A stretch of 64,000 nucleotides of DNA from Lates calcarifer. Lineage: Eukaryota; Chordata; Actinopteri; Centropomidae. The notes under the pieces were generated by a model. That model ran no database searches and was not told the DNA's origin. It worked only from the letters and a program-made list of their open reading frames with translations. Shown here in pieces: positions 35,891 through 64,000 of the stretch (position 1 is its first letter; every line of letters starts with the position of its first letter). Location: positions 6,528,601 through 6,592,600 of the forward strand of contig NC_066838.1 in assembly GCF_001640805.2 (NCBI RefSeq). The letters run 5' to 3'. A program made the position numbers and the translations under genes.

Positions 35891-38634
35891 CTATATGCTG
35901 AGAGTGTTGAGAGCTGGTACTAAAGTAACAGCTTCCGGCAGGTTCTGGTTCTGGTCTTGGCTTTCTTTGCTCTGGAGAAACTTCTGGCGATGCCTCTCCT
36001 CCTGACGCTTCTTCTTCTCTTGCCTCTGCTGCTCTTTCCTCTGCTTGTTAGACACCTGAGAATGATGGAGACAAAAATGTGTAGCTTCACTTTCAATGAG
36101 GTGTTTTATAAGAAGCAAATTTTAAATCAAAAATGGACTTGGATTACAATAAATCTGACCTGACAGGCTATGAAATAAAACAGCAATTAATAGAAATCCC
36201 TAAAAACTAAGACTTTTGTGACAGACAAAATTCCTCCTTTGACTTCACCTTAGATTTCTGTACATTGCTGCCCTCTGCTGACTGCTTGTGCTCACTGCAG
36301 TCTGTGGCTGCAGCCCTGCAGGCTGAGCAGGATCCTGAGGCACACTGGCCCTGGCAGGACTGACCCAGCACAGAGCCAACAAGCCATTCAGCATTGATGG
36401 TAGCTGCACTCAGCTGGAGCAGGTTCTCCTCATCACCTATGGCAGAAAACACACATGAAAAGAACAACTTGGTGTGATGGAATCATCACTGTTAATGCCA
36501 AAAAAACAACAAAAAAAACAAAAACAAAAAAACAATTGAATTACAGATAGAGTATTATCAATGGAAAATGTGGCTGAACAAACAAGCTCAAATGCATGAT
36601 GGTTATAAATTCTGTAACAAAGTTGACTCCTAGTTTGTCCTGACAGTCTAATTCCTCCTGCAGCTAATGAGTCAAGAGGAACCTCTGACCCTGGATTCCT
36701 CGATTCTTGATGGAGCTCAGGATCACGTTGTCCTCCTCTGAGGCTGTGGGGGAAGGATTTTTCTGTCTGTCCCTCTGACCATCCCCAAACTCACGCTGCT
36801 GGCCTCGTGAATTCTGCATATTCTGGTGACAGCAAAGGCAAGAAATCATCCAAAACACATCAGTACCTGCTGCTTCAATAGGCGTACCATTACTGATGCC
36901 TGTAAATGTGAAACATGACCTGATGCCCTCTTGACATCTGACGGAATTTGCTACAGGATTTGAGCTATTGTAAGATGAAAGGTGTAACTGTTCCTGAATG
37001 CTGGCACATTTGATGTTGTATGTTGTCTGTTGTATAAGACGGTATGTACCTCTATTCGGAGCTGAGCAGGACTCTCAGAGTTGTCTCCGATCCGCCTCAC
37101 GCTGTCATAATGATCTCCGTAGCGGTAGGCAATGTGTAGCTCTCTGCACACCTGCTTCTCTGAACCATTTATCTGCAATGAAAATGCAACATCTTAACTG
37201 CTTAACTGTGTTAAAAACACAGAATAACAGATTGCATAATGTCATTTTGAAAGTCTTGGCTTGTCCTTACTTCCCACAGCGGTGTGTTCAGCTGATGGAT
37301 GACGACTTTCACCTGTTGACTGCGAGCAAAAGCCACGATAGCGTCATTGCCAGCAAACGTACCAGGCTGGGAGAGGTTGGACACTGGGTGGAGAGGCACA
37401 AAAACATTTATTCACGAGACAAATGTCATCTGTGATCACACAGGGTTTGTTCTTGAACTTGCTACAGTGTCATCACAGCAAATACACAGTGTATCTTTTA
37501 AAGCACTGTCCTAAACTGCCATTTCAAAACGAATATATATACAAAATTGAGTATATACATTGTACATACAAACTGATACAAGTGAAGAAAAGATCACCAC
37601 CAGGGGTCAGTGTGTAGTTACTGGGCAAAACTGTTTCCCTTTGACATCACTGACATTACAAAATAGAGTAAAATCACAAAGTTGTTCACTGTCAATGAGA
37701 CTTGCATCTGATCAGTGTTTTATGCCCTTTGTTCATTTAGTCAGTGACACACACACGGGGGTATTTTCTTACAGTGTGTTGCGAAGGGCACATCATCCTC
37801 GACAAAAGGCTCAAAGTCTTGTCGATGAGACGTCATATACTGGACAGTCTCCTGGCGAAGCCGCAGGTGCCCCCGGGAGTGACCCTCTAACTGGTCCCCT
37901 AAAGCTCTGAACAGGCAGTTTCTGTAGGAAATAAAACCAATGAGAAGGTTTCTCAGTAGTAAAGCTGTCAGTGTGTTAAAATCAATGGCTTGTAATTCAC
38001 AGGCGTCTTTGTTAGAGTTGGTATTAGCAGGCAAAGTTTTGGGTTTTGAACAATAACAATGAATTAAGTGTTGCAAAACACAAGCTTCACAACAAAAGAC
38101 CCTTAATCCAGCCGTAAACATGACTGATGGACAATGACAAATTATGGCACTGGTGACATTTGCCTTTATTATGCAGCTATAAAAACATTGTAGTTTAGTT
38201 ACCAGTATATTGTTATTGACTGGGAGCTGCAGAGAAATGAACATAGAGTCTGGGGACATTATGCTCCTCCTGGTTACTGATGGTGAGACGGCTGTCGCCA
38301 GCTTGAAACTAAGCTTTCTGTATTTTTTAAGATTTAAGAGTCAAATGTTACAGTATCAGAGGTGGTAAAGGACAACACAGAGGGAGACAAAGCACAGCCA
38401 GACACCACAGTCTTTTTCTGGCTCTTACCCATCTCCGGGGACTTCCCTCAACTTGAGCCCCAGTGCCTGGAGCTGATTGGAGAAACTGATAAATTCTGCT
38501 CCTTCGTCGCCATCCTGAGGCCGGTTCTTGCGATCTTTTACAAGGGCCCGACGTGCTGCCCGTTCATCCCTCTTTCGTTCCAATTCATTCTTTTTATTGC
38601 TCCGCACAGGTTTCGATGTCTGTTTCCTCGACAT
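35891..38634 (-). CDS. otud3: OTUD3, OTU-family deubiquitinase, complete
   Basis: Cysteine protease that removes ubiquitin; the mammalian protein is reported to act on PTEN. Exons: 38634-38429, 37921-37773, 37383-37271, 37172-37050, 36822-36690, 36436-36249, 36055-35891. Junctions and phases agree, giving 359 codons including TAG, 358 aa; human OTUD3 is about 398 aa. The catalytic OTU motif [18 protein letters not shown] places the nucleophile at Cys71, with Asp68 nearby, and the catalytic His is in [10 protein letters not shown] (His177). FVEDDVPF and [15 protein letters not shown] are conserved. After the OTU domain comes a diverged UBA-like segment ([20 protein letters not shown]) and a basic C-terminal helix ([20 protein letters not shown]). 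A 5' UTR intron is likely, since gtaaat follows ttaaag on the minus strand near 39478, but this is inference. Confidence 0.95.
37773..37921 (-). CDS. otud3: OTUD3 exon 2: catalytic cysteine exon
   Basis: The active-site DGNC motif is split by intron 1. The Gly codon is formed by gg from exon 1 and the first base of this exon, followed by Asn70 and Cys71. The exon ends after ATH with a gtaaga donor and one leftover base. The ORF extends past both borders by chance, but the extensions have no similarity to the family. Confidence 0.94.
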
Positions 38635-39875
38635 GCTGGCTGCAGTTGTTTCTGCAGGCCTACAACACCAAAGTATGTCTTCTTACAGTAATGAGCTGAC
38701 ACATGTATCAAGCACTGGCCCACATCTGGAACCTATATAAAAATACAAAGGGGTGGGGCTGGGGGACAAGTTTTCAGCATATGTCAAGAGATATGTACTG
38801 TAGTTTTCTTAGAACATCAGACTAAACCATGGTTGTCATTTAAGCCAGATAGTCCTCTGAAAAGCTGTGTTTGGAAGAGATAAACATCCTGCCCTCGTCT
38901 TTCCCTGACGTAGAAGACATTATACCAAACTCTATTAGAAAGTACAATATATATATCATATTCATATAAATTAAACAACAATTTGTTTACGTGTAATGTG
39001 GACTTGTGGAACTGAAGACTACAGCCGGCATGAAGGAAAAAAATGAGTCGATGTCACATTTTAGGGATGACATCTTATGATCTAAAATTAAATGTGACCG
39101 GTGCTGAAACAATATTAATAAAGTTGCGTTGACTCCCCAGTAGCGGTATTGCTGAAGCTAAATATCAATTCGGCTAGTTTCGTTTTATAGCCAACTGGTC
39201 AATAGTACCACCGCTGATAAATCCGTCGTTAACGTTAGCGCTACAAGCAAACGTTAGCTCTAACTAGTAACTAGTCCTAGTTAGTTCTAGGTAGTGTTGT
39301 TTTAGCGGACTCAAATCGGCGTCAGGTTCGCTAACATGAAGTTCGACAGCTAGCAGCTAGCTAACTAGCTAGCATTCTCGACTGGATATTACATAACAAA
39401 TCATATGTTCCCGTTTGTGACACTCACTACATGGTAAACAAATGAAAAATCTGACGAAGTTAAATGGTTGATATTTACCTTTAACGAGCTGTGTTCGACG
39501 AGATATGTCTTAGATTCGTTTTTTTTTTTTTTTGGCTCAGAACAGGAATGTAATGATTGTCGTTTTTGTTTACAACTGAAGTTCCGCGTACGTATCTCCG
39601 TGTGCGTCAAAACGTACGGAAAGAGGGATGGGACGAAAGTGCAGAGGCGATAAAAAATTGCATTGGGCTGATGATAGCGAGAGGATTATTTATTTAATCC
39701 ACAAACGCTACATATTTTAAAATTTAAACACAAACGACTTGACAAGTTTGAAACAATAGGTCTCAGGTAATGTGCATTTGTAGCAGTATGCACCTTTACG
39801 AGGGCACAAAAGGTAATCAATTAAGCAATCAGTCAGTGTCTTCAACAAATGGATTGATCAATGGGTCAGTGTAAC

Positions 39876-39947
<72 letters not shown>
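39876..39947. repeat. ATCT (GATA-class) microsatellite, about 18 units
   Basis: An uninterrupted tetranucleotide array of 72 bases. On the other strand it reads GATA. It lies about 1.2 kb upstream of the OTUD3 start codon. Confidence 0.95.
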
Positions 39948-39949
<2 letters not shown>

Positions 39950-42203
39950 TCGATAATTGAGACAAGTCAGAAAGCTCTGAGTCATTTTCTGCTGCAGACT
40001 GTGACTCAGGACAAAGTAGGAGGTTGAGTTACGATTTTGAAAGAAATTTTGTATCTGAAAATCCCTCCACCTTCTACTCTCCCCAACTCTCAGAAAATCT
40101 ACTCACCACCAACTCCTTCTGATGACTCCACACAGTTGGAGAATATAATGTGGGGGAGGAGTAGGCTGAGAAGCAATAAACAGGATGTTTGCTATGTAAA
40201 AAAGACCAGCAGACACACTGAGACCAAAAAAAAGAATAGCCTGAGGACATAAAACTGCATCAGAAAACAAGAGGAGGCAGAAAGGCTATTCTATTTCCTA
40301 AAACTAAAAAAAAAATAAATAAATAAAAAAAAATACACATTTGTACCAAGCCAGCTGGCGTAAAAGAAACAGGACACACATCTGCAGATGTAAGTTGACA
40401 TGTGGTTTATTATAGACCTCAGTGAGTGATGGCATTGTGTGTGAGCAGATGTAATGGCCTAAAGACTATCCATGCAGTTGTGCATGTGCAGCAATCAACG
40501 TCAGTCACCTGAGTGGAACAGAAGAGCAATCAGCCGAGCATGGACAACATATCATTTCTACTGTACATACACAGTATGTTTGTGTGTGAGAGAGCCCAAC
40601 ACAGTACATCAAATCATTATGTTATTGGTAGTACATTTTTCGACTTGACATTAGGTTAAAATAGAACATTATGTCAAGGGAAAATCCATTTCAACTGAAG
40701 TTGCAGTGTTATATTTATGACTGATGTTTTATTTTAATAGAAATCTTTGCAGCTTCACTGGCTTGCTCAAGTTTTTTTCACGACATGAGGTTATTTGTAT
40801 GGCTACCACCTGCAAACTATGTTTATGAAACATAACCATCCTCTTGGCCTGTGTTAAAATCCAATGTGAAATGTCTCTCAGAAATCTGAGGGCAAATGGA
40901 GAAAACTTTTTTTTTCAAAGTAACTAATTGCTTAGAACATAGACAAACTGTGCTGCTTATTTCAGAACAGTTAATACATAAAGGTTCACAGCTGTGATAC
41001 AGTGGAAGATGTTTCCTGTTAGCTGGCAGAATAATGTTTGCCTGCAACCAAATGCAAATATTACAATCTTTGATAACTGTTGGGATTTTAATGCAAGAGA
41101 GGATCCACAGGAGGTAGACAAGATTACTACAGGTACACATGAAGAAAGAAGAAAAACATTTTCTCATTCATTGCAGGTAGTTGTGTGTTTCATACATTTT
41201 TTTTTCAAATGTCAGACCATTTTCCTGCCAACTACATATAATCAGAGATTAATTTATCTGCAATGTGTACTCTCAGCAACAAAATCTTCCAGTTACTGTG
41301 GATAACTGAGAAATCTCTCCATGTTTTCTTGAGGACTATTCCTTTGGTAGAAAGTGGTTTGTATGAAAGTTGATAGATTAGTATGTGGTTTATCCAGAGT
41401 ATCAAATATTTGCATTAGATTTTTTAAAATATAATTTCTCTCTGAAATTTAATTCACTCATATTGGAGTGACAGCAGAAATCTAAGAAACAAAAATCTCT
41501 ACAAATAAAACCAAGACTCTCCATATGTTTAGATATCACCAAGTGGAAAATGTGTCTTTGTGTAAATGAACAGACTCTTTCAGTTTTACCAATTCAAACA
41601 TTGCTACATAAGGGTCTTTATCAGCTTGTATACCCTTTTTATTTGTGCAGCTCTTCTGCGTTTTGTTGGTTTTCTCACCCATCAAAGTGCAGATGATTGG
41701 CTGACCACTTTCATAGCTGACAAATGTTAACTCACAGTTAACCCCGTGTTTGTAGCTGCACTCATATCTGTGACTGTTCTGGTTTCAAGTCCTCTTACTA
41801 TTAAATGTTTACATTACCCCCATTCTACCCCCTGTAGATTTTAATTAGAGCCTGCTACACTGGTGCCCTGCTTGGCTGTGTTTTCTTCACTGGGGGAGGT
41901 CGATATGAACACTAGCTGTGTGCCTGTGGATGACAACAGCAGATGTTTTAGACTTCTGCACCCCCAAAGCCATAAGAGTGGTTACTGACTGTATTATCAG
42001 TATTAGTGTTTCTGTTTTAGCAGTCAGTACAACATGCATGTGAATGTTATGGTTTTTACAAAGACTAAGCAAATGCATTTCTCTTTAATAGCTGACTAAA
42101 ACAGGCTGCTTCATGGCTGCTGTCCATGGTGCTGAAACATCACTGTTCACTGGTAATTATATTAAATACCATGACACATTTCTTCTTCTTCTTCCTATTT
42201 TTC

Positions 42204-42236
<33 letters not shown>

Positions 42237-42700
42237 TACTCTGTTTACTGAGACTGATTAGTTTGGCTACATTACATACTACCTGGGGAATACATGATGC
42301 ATTTGGGAACTGTTGGCCCAGATTTTACCTTGACACTTCTCCTGAGCTGTCACATACACATTTGATATTGTACTTTTTAACTTGTCTTTTCCAAATAATG
42401 ACAGCTTTCAGGACCAATATCATCTCAAAGTCAGCGAGTTTAATGTTTAGTAAAGTTTGCAAGTTTTGAAGGAAAATGATGCCAGAAAATGTCAGTGTCA
42501 GTAAAGAGAATTAATATAGAGTTATTAAAAAAAAGTTTACAATATAGAATATTTATGTTTTGTTTTTGGTTGTTGTTGTTGTTGTTAGAGACTCACTCTG
42601 GACATTAAACATGCAGGATGTTTGGAGCAGAAACAGCAGAAATTGCGCAGAATCAGAGCTGCAATGTCTGAAAGAGAAATAGAAAGCCAGGCAGCCTTTC

Positions 42701-42924
42701 TCGCTCTCTCTCTCTCTCTCACTCTGTGTGTGTGTGTGTGTGTGTATCAGTGGCGATATTGAGGGGTAAAAGGGGTTAAGCCTCTGGACAAAAGGGAGGT
42801 TAAATCATCGTGAGGAGTGCCATTCTTGAAGCCCGCTCCGGTGAATCTGCAGGTATCCACTATAAATAATGAGCCTATAGGCCGCTGCCATAAAGACGGT
42901 TTGCGGTCCTCCTCTCTCATACCG

Positions 42925-42955
<31 letters not shown>
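42701..42955. repeat. CT and GT microsatellite cluster upstream of TMEM240
   Basis: CT runs at about 42701-42722 and 42928-42955 flank a GT run at about 42725-42745. A short CG run (cgcgcgcgc) follows near 42979. Confidence 0.85.
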
Positions 42956-42961
<6 letters not shown>

Positions 42962-43759
42962 ATCACACACATACATACGCGCGCGCGCTCAGACACACGC
43001 ACGCGCACATAGAGGTGGGAGTTGATGCTCGTGTAGCTGCTGGAAGCCAGGATGGGATAATCATGCGTGTCTGGCTTCGGGCGTTGATGCAGCTGCCGTT
43101 GCTGGATCCGGACTGGACTCGGGGCGTAGGGTGGGTCTAGTTCCCGACTGGAGCTATCTGGACCTCATGTCGATGTTATCAAGTGTTCCGAGAAAGACGA
43201 GGGCGATGGCCGTGAGAGGAGTTGGTGCAGCTCTGTGAAACGTCCAGGCGAGAGAAATCGACCGTTTTCACCGATGGAGGACAGAATCCGCCGGTGTTAA
43301 AGCGCAGCCCTGGTTTGGAATAACTTGGAACAGGGCAGAGAGGATACAGAGGCTGCCCTCAGAGGGTACCGAAGGAGCCCATCTCTTGTTTTCTTCATGG
43401 TTTTCTAAACTGGGATAGAGATAGAAAGGCGCCTGGAAGAACGGATCACTTTTGCATCGGTAATTAGGAGAGGACTGCCTCGTTGGAGCGAGCGGCAGCC
43501 GCATCCGACAGACCGGGGGGGGGGACAGTTGGATGGAGAGGGCGCAGTGAGGGCTGAGAGAGCGGCTCGCCGTGTGTAGGAGGGGACGGAGGGAGACCGG
43601 GCAGTTTGAAGGGACGGGGAGCCAGGAGCGGCGCGGCGGCTCCATGAGCGGCTCCTGCCGGGACAGAGCGCCCAGAGCCCAGCCGGAGCGTCTCCACCGC
43701 CGCGGGTAAAAAAATAATAATACCCGGGCTACAGGACGGCGGCCAGTTTGGAAGTTTTG

Positions 43760-57501
<13,742 letters not shown>

Positions 57502-58000
57502 CTCTGAAAAACTAAACAACAAAATCAACAACAAAAAAAAAACCTAGATCCCCTCCTCTTAAAATACCTTCTCCTTTCCCCTCTAAGACCCCTCACCTTC
57601 CTTCCCAAATTGCCCTTGGCCAACTATTGCCTCAGAGACCCTGGAAAACTGCCCTCCCACTGTTCATAACATGGCCCCCTTAAATCCCCACGACAGGACT
57701 TTCTTATGACTAAACCTGGCCCCTGTAAGCACCAAAAAAAAAAAAAAAAAAAAATCCCAAAATGAAGCAAGATGACGATTATTTGTTGCCACTGAAATCT
57801 TGTCTTATGTCCATGTCCACCATTGTGGGAGGAGGAAAGGAAAAAAAAAAAAAAAACATTTTTAAGGGTGTTTTTTCTGTATAGAGACATTTTCTGTGTT
57901 CATTGTTAAACTTGGCATGCTCTTTTAGAACAGGGTAAGATGTGGGCAGTGTATGGAACGGGGCGGCAAGACGGGTGTCATGATTTTTTTTTTCTCTATC

Positions 58001-58060
58001 GGGTGGGAGGGGGACTTTGTTGGTGTGGGGAGGGGCAAACGAGACTGGTGGGTGGGTGGG
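58001..58060 (+). other. G-quadruplex-prone tract in TMEM240 3' UTR
   Basis: Eight runs of three or more G fall in 60 bases (58001-58003, 58005-58007, 58009-58013, 58027-58030, 58032-58035, 58050-58052, 58054-58056, 58058-58060). The G-rich strand is the mRNA sense strand. Confidence 0.6.
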
Positions 58061-58425
58061 TTTTTGTGATAGTTAGATTGCTGCTTCTGTAAATAGTTAT
58101 AAATATGGGCAAGTGGGATTTAACAGTCTTATAGAGGGGGTGTGTGGGGGGATTTTTGTGTGAGTCGGTTATCAATAGAAAACCTAATGATGGACTGTGT
58201 GGGTAAAGATTATAAGAATGGAACAGAAAGATGAGTCTGTTTGAAAACTGGATGTGAAACCATGTGATTTCTGCTAAAAACACAGATTAATTAGCTTTGT
58301 TACTTAGTGAATTAACTGAATGTATTAATTTTTTCTGTAAATATGTGAGGGGGAGGGGAGCGTGTATAGTTGTGGTCAGGGTTCTCTTCGCTATATTATC
58401 ATTCTTTAGAAGACACGAGAGGAGA

Positions 58426-58431
58426 AATAAA
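58426..58431 (+). terminator. TMEM240 poly(A) signal candidate
   Basis: AATAAA 925 bases after the TMEM240 stop. An alternative ATTAAA lies at 58695-58700. Confidence 0.55.
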
Positions 58432-58471
58432 TGCCAGCCAAGATGAGTCAGTTCATTGCACATACATACAT

Positions 58472-58481
58472 ACACACACAG

Positions 58482-58523
<42 letters not shown>

Positions 58524-58527
58524 ACAC
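58472..58527. repeat. CA microsatellite
   Basis: A CA array with two aa interruptions, just downstream of the first TMEM240 poly(A) signal. Confidence 0.9.
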
Positions 58528-58853
58528 CTCCATCTTCCCCACACTGTGCTCAACAGCCGAGTTCAATTTTCTTTATCCAATTCCCTCTCACTTATCAGAA
58601 GCAACCAGCCTATCAGCAGAGGGAACCCTCACCCAGCCCCCCCCTCACCCTCTCTGTCCAGACATTGCTGTTGTGAGGATGAAATGTCTGTTTTATTAAA
58701 AGTGCCATTGAAGCACAACAGTGACCTCTGATGTTTGATTGTGTCATTCCAATCATATGAGTGAAGATGAGAACACATTCTCACAGAGGTTATTCCAGAG
58801 CACCAACAACAGACAGATTATACAGAGAGGTCCTGCTGACAACTTCACTTCTG

Positions 58854-58859
58854 TTTATT
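58854..58859 (-). terminator. ATAD3 poly(A) signal candidate
   Basis: AATAAA on the minus strand (caataaacag context). If used, the ATAD3 and TMEM240 3' ends lie 150 to 430 bases apart without overlap. Confidence 0.45.
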
Positions 58860-60331
58860 GTAATTCACATAGAAATTTCATAAGCACTGACTAACAACAC
58901 TTCTGAAATGACTAACAATGCCAATGACATCCTGATGCTACTGAGAAAAGCCCATTATCATTCAGTTGTACAATGTGACACGATCCAGAGGCAGAGAGGG
59001 CATTTAAAAGAATATTTTCACCTTGGTTTGGTATCCTCTGTCCTCTGTATGGTCATAAATACTGCCTATGAAGTCAGTTATTCTTTGAATATATAATCTA
59101 CAGCTGAAGAGTCAAGCATAACAATTTTCTAAAGTCTAAGCTGACATGTTTAAATTGTTTTAATTGTCCAACCCGCACGCACGCATTTCTGTAGTCCGAC
59201 CCTGAACTTAGCATCACCCTGTTTCCCTCCACAAAAAGCCAATGAGATGTTTTCATTGGGTTTTGGATTATTACAGAAAATAAACTGTGACCAACCAAAG
59301 TTTCTGGTCCTTACAGGTTTAGTTCATCAGATAATCTTCACAGATGAACACCACTGATGTCTGAAACCTAAATCCAATCTCCAGAAGTAAAAAGCTAATG
59401 TTAGGCTATAAACCAACTACACTGTGGTCACATGACATCAACATCTCCACCACTAAGCTTCCAATTTATCATTTAGCTCTGACCTCTTCTACAAAATCCT
59501 TTCTTCTTAGAAAGTTACTGATCGTTTAAAAGACTGTGAGTAGAAACACAAAGAGACTGTAAAGGAGGACTGGTGAGATCGGTTTTCATGTTAACGTCCC
59601 CAATCATTTCATCTCATTTAGACACTTGTTAGTGGTCGCCTTTTTTAAGACACGTAAAAGCTTCAAACATCAGGAGTGCAGGATTTACTGATGGATTTTA
59701 TGTCATAGAATAAACCAAGAAAATCTCTTGAGCGTATTTCACACATTTAACCAAAAACCCATTGACTCTGGGACAAGGGAACAGGAAGTGGTAACATGCT
59801 AAGTTACTTACTTCTGTGTTTTAGGACTCATTCCTGCAGCTTTCTATTGATTGGTCAAATAATCATTTTAACACTCATATAAACTACATCTGACTGTCAC
59901 ACAGCCACCTGGATCTCAGCCACTCTGTAAAACACCTGTATGGCTAGCAGTAGTGGACAAAACAAATGTCAAGCACCCGATGTAAAATGTGACTGCTTCC
60001 CATTGTCAGACCTAAAGAACATCTCCAAGTGAAGGTCTGAACTTGTTAGAACTGTTAGAGGGAAAAAAATTCAAAATGTCATACGGCCACAGGCTTTGAA
60101 AATGGCAATGACAATCAGAAGAGAGAAGGGAAATGAAGCAGAACGTGACAGTCGGCAGAGCCAAGCGGTCCACACATCCTTTTACTCAGACCCCTGCAAA
60201 CCCACAGGCCATAATCAAACTATTATCTTAATCATGCCACTCATAGTAACTGAGTTAGAGACATGGTGATAGAGGAGTGGACTGAATTTAATGTGAATAG
60301 AAACTGAAGCTGTTTAAAAGCAGCTGAGTGA

Positions 60332-60870
60332 TCATTTCGTTGAACTAGACTTGGGTTGTGGTTCATTGTCGGCATCTCCAGGCTTCTCAGTTTGACTGGG
60401 TTCAGCTTCTTCTGTGCAGAGAGAAGCTGACTTCTCGGTGGTTGGACTCTTGAGTTTCTCAGTAGGTTCTGGCACAGCAGACTCTGTATCAGTCTTTGTT
60501 TCTATGTTGGGAACATCTGCTGAGTCCTTTCCATCAGAGACTTTGTTTACCACAGTCTCTACCTCCTTTACAGTCTCTACCAGTTTTGCCTCTGCTTCCT
60601 TGGCAGCAGCCTCAGTAGTCTCAGTTGGTTTCACATCTTCTGTGGCAACCGTGTCACCCTCCTTGGTTGGCAGGACCTCTGCCTCCTTGGAGACCTCTGC
60701 TGGGGTGACTTCAGCTTCCTTGGCAGCAGTCTCTGTAGATGAAGGCTCTTTGTCAATTCCTGTGGTCAGAGTCTCCGTAGCAGAGTCTGCAGCTGCTGTC
60801 TGAACCTCATTTACTACCTCTGAAGCTGAGGCTTCGCTTTCTATGGCAGTTTCGGTCTGGATTACTTCAG

Positions 60871-60900
<30 letters not shown>
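60332..60900 (-). pseudogene. Frame-shifted continuation of ATAD3 C-terminal extension
   Basis: In the next frame, sequence of the same composition runs without a stop from at least 60897 down to a TGA at 60332-60334, through [43 protein letters not shown] and a final PKSSSTK. It has no ATG near its start, so it is not a separate gene. It is either the real end of the protein with a one-base sequence error, or a recently frameshifted and now untranslated tail. Programmed frameshifting is a remote third option. Confidence 0.7.
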
Positions 60901-63882
<2,982 letters not shown>

Positions 63883-64000
63883 CTGTGTGACCCACAGCAC
63901 AGTGACAGCATTCAGCATAATTAATAGTCACAGAATGAGCACATGAATGATGAATGCTGGATATATCAATATGACAAAAACCACGAACAGTGAATGACTC

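Larger units (their letters stand above)
38635..43759. other. OTUD3-TMEM240 divergent intergenic region
   Basis: No coding gene was recognised. It contains the OTUD3 5' UTR and promoter (up to about 39660), an ATCT tetranucleotide array (39876-39947), a long T-rich tract (about 42214-42238), CT/GT arrays (42701-42745, 42928-42955), and a GC- and CpG-rich stretch from about 42965 to 43750 that fits the TMEM240 promoter and 5' UTR. Confidence 0.65.
57502..60331. other. TMEM240-ATAD3 convergent intergenic region
   Basis: TMEM240 3' UTR with two A-runs (57733-57754 and 57841-57856), a G-rich tract (58001-58060), and poly(A) signals at 58426-58431 (AATAAA) and 58695-58700 (ATTAAA). Then comes a CA array (58472-58527). 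On the minus strand AATAAA (58859-58854) is a candidate ATAD3 signal, about 1.5 kb past the second-frame stop and 2 kb past the first. No other gene was seen. Confidence 0.7.

Noticed and set aside
37741..38259. Long ORF around OTUD3 exon 2 read as a 172-aa protein
   Set aside because: Only the part from 37921 to 37773 matches OTUD3. The rest is intron with clear splice sites at both borders.
39876..39947. CRISPR-like array
   Set aside because: It is an uninterrupted ATCT microsatellite with no spacers, in a vertebrate genome.

Overview
The window is a piece of a ray-finned fish nuclear genome, most likely a percomorph-type teleost. The evidence is spliced genes with GT/AG introns, protein sequences close to vertebrate orthologues, dense microsatellites and typical fish LINE and MITE debris. 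No bacterial, plasmid or viral genes were seen. No tools were run: exon borders were set by hand from splice sites, reading phase and remembered vertebrate proteins.

Five protein-coding genes are present. (1) TRIM33 (TIF1-gamma), minus strand, 26338 down to 2391 in 19 coding exons; its last exon or exons lie to the left of the window. (2) BCAS2 (SPF27), plus strand, 28084-33240, seven exons and complete at 225 aa; its start is 1.75 kb from that of TRIM33, head to head. (3) OTUD3, minus strand, 38634 down to 35891, seven exons and complete at 358 aa. (4) TMEM240, plus strand, 43760-57501, four exons and complete at 175 aa. (5) ATAD3, minus strand, 63882 down to 60871, with the last seven exons visible and the 5' part beyond the right edge. 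TMEM240 and ATAD3 converge, as I recall for their human orthologues on 1p36.33. TRIM33 and BCAS2 are neighbours on human 1p13.2, and OTUD3 is on 1p36.13.

The genes do not form one pathway: a chromatin reader and ubiquitin ligase, a spliceosome subunit, a deubiquitinase, a neuronal membrane protein and a mitochondrial AAA+ ATPase. Their proximity reflects conserved vertebrate chromosome blocks.

Three things deserve a second look. First, the last ATAD3 exon continues far beyond the usual C-terminus into a very long low-complexity Glu/Val/Ala/Thr region; the frame then breaks by what looks like one missing base, and the same composition continues for about 180 more codons in the next frame. Second, intron 1 of TRIM33 holds three members of one MITE-like family, two nearly complete and in opposite orientation, so the pre-mRNA could fold into a long hairpin. 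Third, a second dispersed repeat family carries perfect nuclear-receptor direct repeats and an oestrogen-response-element-like palindrome. The introns and intergenic DNA otherwise hold L2-type LINE remnants, microsatellites and G-rich stretches.
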